Below, piece after piece: positions 1 through 3,852 of a DNA stretch of 6,018 nucleotides. The stretch is from an uncultured Chlamydiae bacterium (GTDB lineage: Bacteria; Chlamydiota; Chlamydiia; Chlamydiales; SM23-39). The notes below the pieces were generated by a model. That model had not been told where the DNA came from, did not search any database, and was given only the letters and a program-made list of their open reading frames with translations. A program made the translations under genes and the position numbers. The stretch is from contig CAIVVG010000004.1 in the NCBI GenBank assembly GCA_903909295.1, positions 1 to 6,018 on the forward strand. Reading direction: 5' to 3'. How positions within the stretch are numbered: position 1 is the first letter of the stretch; every line of letters begins with the position of its first letter.

Positions 1-1
1 A

Positions 2-364
2 AGTGCACCTTCCAGAGGGCAACAGGTGCTTGATGAGGTGATGAGTTCCTCTAAGATCCCTTACTTCAGTTCCTTTCAAGAGGATCGGGTGGACTTGATG
101 TACAAGTTGAGAGGGGAGAAAGAGCTCACGTCGGATGACTGGTCGAAGCTCGATCCGCTTGGAACGCAGCGCAAAAAAGCCGTCGACGAGGGTGCTCAGG
201 AAATCGTGAACAAGGTATTCAGCAAAGGGGAGGACAATGTCCCTCCTGTTGCTCAGCCGCCGGCCCCTGATCAGGCCGCGGCGCCCAAGCCCAAGGAAAA
301 GTCTGGGTGGGACCTTTTCTCATGTCTTTGGTGGTGGATAAAGCCTTCCGACATGATAGATTAA
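2..364 (+). CDS. Unrecognised protein with Pro/Ala-rich linker and Trp-rich C-terminus (probably partial at the 5' end)
   Basis: The reading frame is open from the left edge to a TAA at 362-364, so the gene may start outside the window. Two internal starts are also possible. GTG at 26 has an AGAGGG six bases upstream (14-19), and ATG at 41 also has an AGG just before it. Counting from the GTG, the product has 112 residues. Residues 1-70 are charged and mixed, and include SSSKIPYFSSF and a Lys/Glu-rich helix-like stretch. Residues 72-89 are a Pro/Ala/Gln-rich linker, and the last 20 residues contain WDLFSCLWWWIKP, a short aromatic segment. I see no signal peptide, catalytic motif or known domain, and I assign no function. 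Codon use resembles the neighbouring genes and the gene ends exactly at the convergent clpX stop, which supports a real gene. An alternative is the tail of a longer protein, or a spurious frame opposite the clpX 3' end. Confidence 0.55.
   Translation, partial: SAPSRGQQVLDEVMSSSKIPYFSSFQEDRVDLMYKLRGEKELTSDDWSKLDPLGTQRKKAVDEGAQEIVNKVFSKGEDNVPPVAQPPAPDQAAAPKPKEKSGWDLFSCLWWWIKPSDMID
320..356. repeat. Inverted repeat TCATGTC / GACATGA at the convergent gene ends
   Basis: A perfect 7-bp inverted repeat (320-326 and 350-356) with a 23-base loop lies just before the stop of the left-edge gene and just after the stop of clpX. It has no T-tract on either side, so it is not a classical terminator. Its place between convergent genes would suit a 3'-end stem-loop acting in both directions, but the long loop makes this weak. 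Confidence 0.25.
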
Positions 365-1581
365 GCCGTATGGGTGCGGACGACTCTGGGGGGCTGATCC
401 TTGCGGATGGTTTCCCCTTCGACGATGATTTCGCGGATGGTGGGGTCGGAGGGGACCTCGAACATGAGGTCGAGGAGGGTGCTCTCTGCAATCATGCGGA
501 GGGCTCTGGCTCCGGTTCCTGTCTCTTTGGCCTTTTCGGCGATCGCTCGGAGGGCGTCTTCGGTAAAGCTCAGCTTCACATTCTCTTCGTGGAAGAGGTA
601 CTGATACTGCTTGACAATCGCGTTCTTCGGTTGGGTCAAAATCTCTACTAAATCTTCTGTGGTCAACTCATTGCAGTTCGCAATGGAGTTGAACCGTCCC
701 ACAAATTCAGGAATCATCCCAAAGGAAATCAAATCCTCCGGTTCTACTTGCGAGAGGAGGTAGTTCGTCTCGTGGATATCTCCATCTTTCTTCTTCGCGA
801 CATCAAAGCCGATGATGCTCTTGCCGAGCCGTTTGGAGATGATTTTATCGAGGTGGACAAAAGCGCCGCCGACGATGAAGAGGATGTTTTGGGTGTTGAC
901 CTTAATGTACTCTTGGTTCGGGTGCTTGCGGCCTCCTTTGGGGGGGACGTTGGCAACCGTTCCTTCGACGATTTTTAAAAGGGCTTGCTGCACCCCTTCG
1001 CCGGAGACGTCGCGGGTGATCGAGACGTTGGAGGTGGTTTTGCGGATTTTATCGATCTCATCGATGTAAATAATTCCGTTTTCCGCTTTGGCGACGTCGT
1101 AGTCGGCAGCTTGTAGGAGGCGGAGGATGATGTTTTCCACGTCTTCGCCGACGTAGCCGGCTTCCGTGAGGGTCGTGGCGTCGGAGATCGCAAAAGGGAC
1201 GTCGAGGATGAGGGCCAACGTTCGGGCGATGAGGGTTTTGCCTGAGCCGGTGGGACCGATCAGCATGACGTTCGATTTGCTATATTCAATCTCTTTTTTC
1301 TGAGAGAGGGAGCGGATTCTTTTGTAGTGGTTGTAGACCGCCACTGCAATGGTCCTTTTGGCCGACTCTTGCCCAATGATGTACTCATCGAGATGTTGCT
1401 TGATCTCTTTGGGTTTAAAGAGCTTCATCTCCTGAGCGGCAGGTTTTTTCTGGATGATATCGAGACAAAGAGCCACGCACTTATCGCAGATATAGGCATT
1501 GGGGCCTGAAATCAGCTTTTCTACAGCGTCTTCTGCTCGGCCGCAGAAAGAACAGGTCGTGGCATCTTTTTTTGTGGTCAT
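361..1581 (-). CDS. clpX: ATP-dependent Clp protease ATP-binding subunit ClpX
   Basis: This is the AAA+ unfoldase that recognises tagged or misfolded cytosolic proteins, unfolds them with ATP and threads them into ClpP. The 406 residues are a normal full length. The N-terminal zinc-binding domain has four cysteines at 10, 13, 32 and 35. The AAA+ core follows: Walker A GPTGSGKT at 109-116, the pore loop GYVG at 142-145, Walker B IIYIDE at 170-175, the RKH loop at 218-220, and the IGF loop that docks on ClpP at 257-259. The PEFVGR box with the arginine finger is near 296, and the sensor-2 GAR is at 357-359. Every key residue is present, so the protein should be active. Its ATG overlaps the clpP stop in an ATGA, and no Shine-Dalgarno is visible, which suggests translation coupled to clpP. 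Its TAA lies in the TTAA shared with the convergent gene. Confidence 0.98.
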   Translation of the reverse strand: MTTKKDATTCSFCGRAEDAVEKLISGPNAYICDKCVALCLDIIQKKPAAQEMKLFKPKEIKQHLDEYIIGQESAKRTIAVAVYNHYKRIRSLSQKKEIEYSKSNVMLIGPTGSGKTLIARTLALILDVPFAISDATTLTEAGYVGEDVENIILRLLQAADYDVAKAENGIIYIDEIDKIRKTTSNVSITRDVSGEGVQQALLKIVEGTVANVPPKGGRKHPNQEYIKVNTQNILFIVGGAFVHLDKIISKRLGKSIIGFDVAKKKDGDIHETNYLLSQVEPEDLISFGMIPEFVGRFNSIANCNELTTEDLVEILTQPKNAIVKQYQYLFHEENVKLSFTEDALRAIAEKAKETGTGARALRMIAESTLLDLMFEVPSDPTIREIIVEGETIRKDQPPRVVRTHTA

Positions 1582-2210
1582 TTTGTACTGAGTTCAGGGG
1601 TTAAGAGTGAAGAAACGATTGGCTTGGTGGGCGGTTTGGCGATGTGGTCGACAATCCCATATTTGAGGGCGGCTTCGGGGTTCATGTAGAAGTCGCGCTC
1701 AGAGTCGTCAATGATTCGCTCCATAGATTGTCCCGTAAAGCGGGCCATGAGTTGTGCGGTCATTTGCTTGAGTTCTAAAATCTCTTTGGCTTGCAGCGCG
1801 ATGTCCTCAGAGGTACCCATGATGCCGCCATACGGTTGGTGGATCATGATCCGGCTGTGGGGGAGGGCAAATCGTTTGCCTTTCGTTCCGGCAGCGAGGA
1901 GGATGGCGGCCATCGAGGCGGCTTGTCCAATGCAGTAGGTGTTGATATCGCAGCCGAGGAACTCCATCGTATCCAAGATGGCGAGGCCTGCGGTGATCTG
2001 GCCTCCCGCGGAGTTGATGTAGAGGCTGATGTCTTTTTTAGGGTCTTCCATTTTCAGGAAGAGGAGCTGAGCCACGACGACGTTGGCGATTTGGTCTGTG
2101 ATGTCGGTGCCGATGAAAATGATCCTGTCTTTTAAAAGACGGGAGTAAATATCCATCGAACGTTCACCACCGCGGTCTGTGTTCTCAATTACATAGGGAG
2201 TTAGAGACAT
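1578..2210 (-). CDS. clpP: ATP-dependent Clp protease proteolytic subunit ClpP (chlamydial ClpP2 position)
   Basis: This is the serine peptidase subunit of the Clp barrel, which cuts polypeptides delivered by ClpX or another Clp ATPase. The 210 residues match the family. The N-terminus TPYVIENTDRGGERSMDIYSRLL is the usual ClpP start region, so ATG at 2208-2210 is preferred over the internal Met19. The catalytic triad is Ser99 (in GQAASMAA), His124 (in MIHQPYGG) and Asp173 (in ERDFYM). The Ser-His and His-Asp gaps of 25 and 49 residues are the same as in E. coli ClpP. The oligomer and substrate-strand motif INSAGGQITAGLAI is at 65-78. A GAGG ribosome site lies seven bases before the start. Chlamydiae encode two ClpP paralogues, and the one lying between tig and clpX is called ClpP2; this identification rests on position. 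The next gene, clpX, overlaps it by four bases, so the two should be made together. Confidence 0.98.
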   Translation of the reverse strand: MSLTPYVIENTDRGGERSMDIYSRLLKDRIIFIGTDITDQIANVVVAQLLFLKMEDPKKDISLYINSAGGQITAGLAILDTMEFLGCDINTYCIGQAASMAAILLAAGTKGKRFALPHSRIMIHQPYGGIMGTSEDIALQAKEILELKQMTAQLMARFTGQSMERIIDDSERDFYMNPEAALKYGIVDHIAKPPTKPIVSSLLTPELSTK

Positions 2211-2216
2211 AAAATT

Positions 2217-2221
2217 ACCTC
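2217..2221 (-). promoter_or_regulatory. Ribosome binding site of clpP
   Basis: On the minus strand GAGGT is followed by AATTTT and then the ATG at 2210. The spacing is normal and the site supports the 210-residue ClpP start. Confidence 0.7.
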
Positions 2222-2229
2222 GCTTTTTT

Positions 2230-2244
2230 CCCTCTTATAGAGGG
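2230..2244 (-). repeat. Palindrome CCCTCT-ATA-AGAGGG over the candidate clpP -10 box
   Basis: This is a perfect 6-bp inverted repeat with a 3-base centre, in the 48-bp gap between tig and clpP. On DNA it covers the -10 hexamer of the candidate promoter and could serve as an operator. In RNA read through from tig it could fold as a small hairpin ahead of the clpP ribosome site. It is followed on the minus strand by A residues, not a U-tract, so it is not a normal intrinsic terminator. The same CCCTC arm can instead pair with GAGGG at 2255-2251, giving a mutually exclusive hairpin. Confidence 0.5.
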
Positions 2245-2262
2245 GGGAGTCCCTCAAATCAA
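2234..2262 (-). promoter_or_regulatory. Candidate internal promoter for clpP-clpX
   Basis: On the minus strand a -35-like TTGATT (2262-2257) is followed by a 17-base spacer and a -10-like TATAAG (2239-2234). These match the sigma70/sigma66 consensus at four of six and five of six positions. The predicted transcript start is near 2227, giving a leader of about 17 nt that still contains the clpP Shine-Dalgarno. The -35 overlaps the last codons and stop of tig. The promoter is inferred from sequence only; the gap is short and a chance match is possible. Confidence 0.45.
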
Positions 2263-3575
2263 GCTTTTTCTTCCAAAATGAAGTCTTGCGCTTTGGCCAG
2301 GATCACTTTCGAAAAAGCCAGGGCGTAAACTTCTCTTGGAATGCGGTCGACTTCTACGTCGCGAGTCCCGTTGGATTGGAGGAGGGCTACTGCTTCGTAC
2401 TGTACCTCTTTGTGGGTGACAGGGACGTTTGCGTCTCGGACGATCTGGCGGGAGAGGTAGAAGAGGCGGACCGCTTGGGCCGCTTCATCGGCCAAGGCTT
2501 GTTCTTGGGTCTTTCTCTCTTCTTGGGACATTTTTTGCCAGGCCGTTTTTGCCTTAGGGTCTTGCATCATCTCGCTGAGCCGCTGCTTCTTTTCCGCCTC
2601 AACCAAAGAGAGGGGGAGATCAAAGGGGTACTGGGTGCTGAGGAAGGTGTTGATCTGTTCGCGGAGCTGGCCAGAGACCTTTTCTTCCGCTTGTTTATTC
2701 AAGAGATCGGAGACGGTTTTGTACATCTGCGCGACGTCGACGGCGCCCACTTTTTTGGCAAACTCATCGTCGATGGCGGGGAGAGAGGCCTCTTCGACTT
2801 TCAAGACAGTCACTCGGACCTTTTTCGGCTTAAATTCGTTCCGGTCGGCCTCAGAAGCGTCATCATCGGGCTCGCTCATCCCTTCTAACACATCGCCTGT
2901 TTTGGAGCCGATGACCAGGCTGCGCATCCAGTTAGCCATCCGTTCCGGAGACACTTCAAAGCGGATATGGTTGAACACCCGCTCTACGTGTTCGCCGTCG
3001 ATCGTATCGAGGTCGATCATGACGTAGTCGCCCGCTTGGGTGGGGCGATCTTCGACGAGTTTCCACTCGGCAAAGAAGAAAAGCATTTGTTTGACTGCTT
3101 CGTTGATTTGGGTCTCTCCCACTTCAAGGCGATTGACAGCCTGGGGCTTAAAAAGAGTTTTGTCAATCTGGGGGATCACAGGCTCTGTCTCAAAGGAAAA
3201 GAGGAGTTCGGCTTGGGTTGCGGTTTTGCTCTTCATGTCAAAAGAGATCTGGGCATTGTTGTTCAAGAGGGGAATGCGGGCCAGTTTTTGCGCTTCGACG
3301 TAGACGAGATCGGCCAGAGACTTGTGGAGTTGCTTATCGATATCGTTAGGATATTTTTTTAAAATGACCTCTTCAGGGGCTTTGCCGGGGCGGAAGCCGG
3401 GGAAGGAGACCTCTTTATTGATCGCCTTGATCGCCATTTTACGGGCCTGGGAGATGAGCTTTTCGCCCGTTTTGACGTGGAACTCCACGCGGCAGGCGGG
3501 TTTGCGATGGACGGTGAGGTTCACCAGGTCATTTGAAAAATCTACTTGCGGCGAAGCGAGGTCTGTTTGTGACAC
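2259..3575 (-). CDS. tig: Trigger factor, ribosome-associated chaperone with a divergent PPIase domain
   Basis: Trigger factor docks at the ribosome exit tunnel and shields emerging chains. The 438 residues are close to the usual length of about 430. The N-terminal ribosome-binding domain carries the signature loop FPGFRPGKAPEEV at 58-70. Residues about 181-262 sit where the FKBP-type peptidyl-prolyl isomerase domain belongs. They start with AGDYVMIDLDTIDGE, but the usual glycine-rich FKBP core is poorly kept and an acidic stretch (EPDDDASEAD) sits inside, so isomerase activity is doubtful. Residues 263-438 form the helical, charged C-terminal chaperone domain. The start is GTG at 3573-3575, chosen because AGGAGA lies five bases upstream. 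From memory, the N-terminal DFSNDL and the FFF...DRPTQAGD region resemble chlamydial trigger factors. The gene begins 23 bases after tRNA-Gly and ends 48 bases before clpP. Confidence 0.95.
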   Translation of the reverse strand: MSQTDLASPQVDFSNDLVNLTVHRKPACRVEFHVKTGEKLISQARKMAIKAINKEVSFPGFRPGKAPEEVILKKYPNDIDKQLHKSLADLVYVEAQKLARIPLLNNNAQISFDMKSKTATQAELLFSFETEPVIPQIDKTLFKPQAVNRLEVGETQINEAVKQMLFFFAEWKLVEDRPTQAGDYVMIDLDTIDGEHVERVFNHIRFEVSPERMANWMRSLVIGSKTGDVLEGMSEPDDDASEADRNEFKPKKVRVTVLKVEEASLPAIDDEFAKKVGAVDVAQMYKTVSDLLNKQAEEKVSGQLREQINTFLSTQYPFDLPLSLVEAEKKQRLSEMMQDPKAKTAWQKMSQEERKTQEQALADEAAQAVRLFYLSRQIVRDANVPVTHKEVQYEAVALLQSNGTRDVEVDRIPREVYALAFSKVILAKAQDFILEEKA

Positions 3576-3580
3576 GAAGT

Positions 3581-3586
3581 TCTCCT
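3581..3586 (-). promoter_or_regulatory. Strong ribosome binding site deciding the GTG start of tig
   Basis: AGGAGA on the minus strand is separated by AACTT-C type spacing (five bases, 3580-3576) from GTG at 3575. It is the strongest Shine-Dalgarno in the window. It lies within the 23 bases between the tRNA 3' end and tig. Confidence 0.8.
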
Positions 3587-3598
3587 AACTTAAAGAAT

Positions 3599-3670
3599 AG
3601 CGGGCGATGAGGCTCGAACTCACGACCCTCACGTTGGCAACGTGATGCTCTACCACTGAGCTACGCCCGC
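3599..3670 (-). tRNA. tRNA-Gly (anticodon GCC)
   Basis: The minus strand folds into a complete 72-nt cloverleaf. The acceptor stem is GCGGGCG (3670-3664) with CGCCCGC (3606-3600). The D stem is GCTC/GAGC with loop AGTGGTA. The anticodon stem TCACG/CGTGA encloses the loop TTGCCAA, whose anticodon GCC reads the glycine codons GGC and GGU. The T arm is GTGAG-TTCGAGC-CTCAT with one G-U pair. The discriminator is U (3599), as is usual for bacterial tRNA-Gly. CCA is not encoded and must be added after transcription. No terminator separates it from tig, whose GTG follows 23 bases later, so a shared primary transcript is likely. Confidence 0.97.
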
Positions 3671-3687
3671 AAACAGTAAAGGGCCCC

Positions 3688-3716
3688 ATTATGCCGAAAC
3701 CTCTTTTTTTGGACAA
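3688..3716 (-). promoter_or_regulatory. Promoter of tRNA-Gly (and probably tig)
   Basis: On the minus strand TTGTCC (3716-3711), a 17-base spacer beginning with seven A residues, and CATAAT (3693-3688) form a good sigma70/sigma66-type promoter (four and five of six consensus bases). The bases after the -10 are GGGGCCC, a G+C-rich discriminator typical of stable-RNA promoters. The predicted start is near 3680-3681, about ten bases before the mature tRNA 5' end. The spacing to a recognised tRNA makes this the best-supported promoter in the window. Confidence 0.72.
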
Positions 3717-3727
3717 GGGGTGTGTTG

Positions 3728-3757
3728 AGGAATTAAAAAATCTCATCAAAAATTCCT
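3728..3757. repeat. Inverted repeat AGGAATT / AATTCCT with an A-rich 16-base centre
   Basis: A perfect 7-bp inverted repeat (3728-3734 and 3751-3757) lies in the divergent spacer, just upstream of the tRNA promoter and before the candidate helicase promoter. It could be a protein binding site. It could also be chance in an A/T-rich intergenic region, and no known operator is recognised. Confidence 0.3.
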
Positions 3758-3786
3758 ATAGCCCATCTCTGACCTAAAGATTTTCG

Positions 3787-3815
3787 TTGCAACACATATG
3801 GAAAATCGGTAAAAC
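3787..3815 (+). promoter_or_regulatory. Weak candidate promoter of the SNF2-family gene
   Basis: TTGCAA (3787-3792), a 17-base spacer and TAAAAC (3810-3815) match the consensus at four of six bases each. The predicted start near 3822 would give a leader of about 31 nt before the ATG. The match is modest. It is the best correctly spaced pair I found upstream of the gene, but it may not be the real one. Confidence 0.3.
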
Positions 3816-3852
3816 CAAGTCTTCGGATAGATTTGTCACGGGGCGTATAAGT

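Noticed and set aside
307..651. A 114-codon plus-strand frame across the end of clpX
   Set aside because: Most of it is antisense to the conserved clpX C-terminal region, and it shows no independent coding signal.
2230..2244. The tig-clpP palindrome as an intrinsic terminator
   Set aside because: On the minus strand the stem is followed by A residues, not T. On the plus strand it is followed by G residues, and no gene on that strand needs ending there.
2211..2258. A CIRCE/HrcA heat-shock operator in front of clpP
   Set aside because: The TTAGCACTC-N9-GAGTGCTAA pattern is absent; the inverted repeat present is different.
2286..2888. A 200-codon plus-strand open frame opposite tig
   Set aside because: It lies fully antisense to a clear trigger factor gene. 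Its translation has no recognisable motif and its openness follows from the codon pattern of tig.
3846..3851. TATAAG as a -10 box directly before the SNF2 ATG
   Set aside because: It would place the transcript start after the ATG, and no -35 lies at a proper distance.
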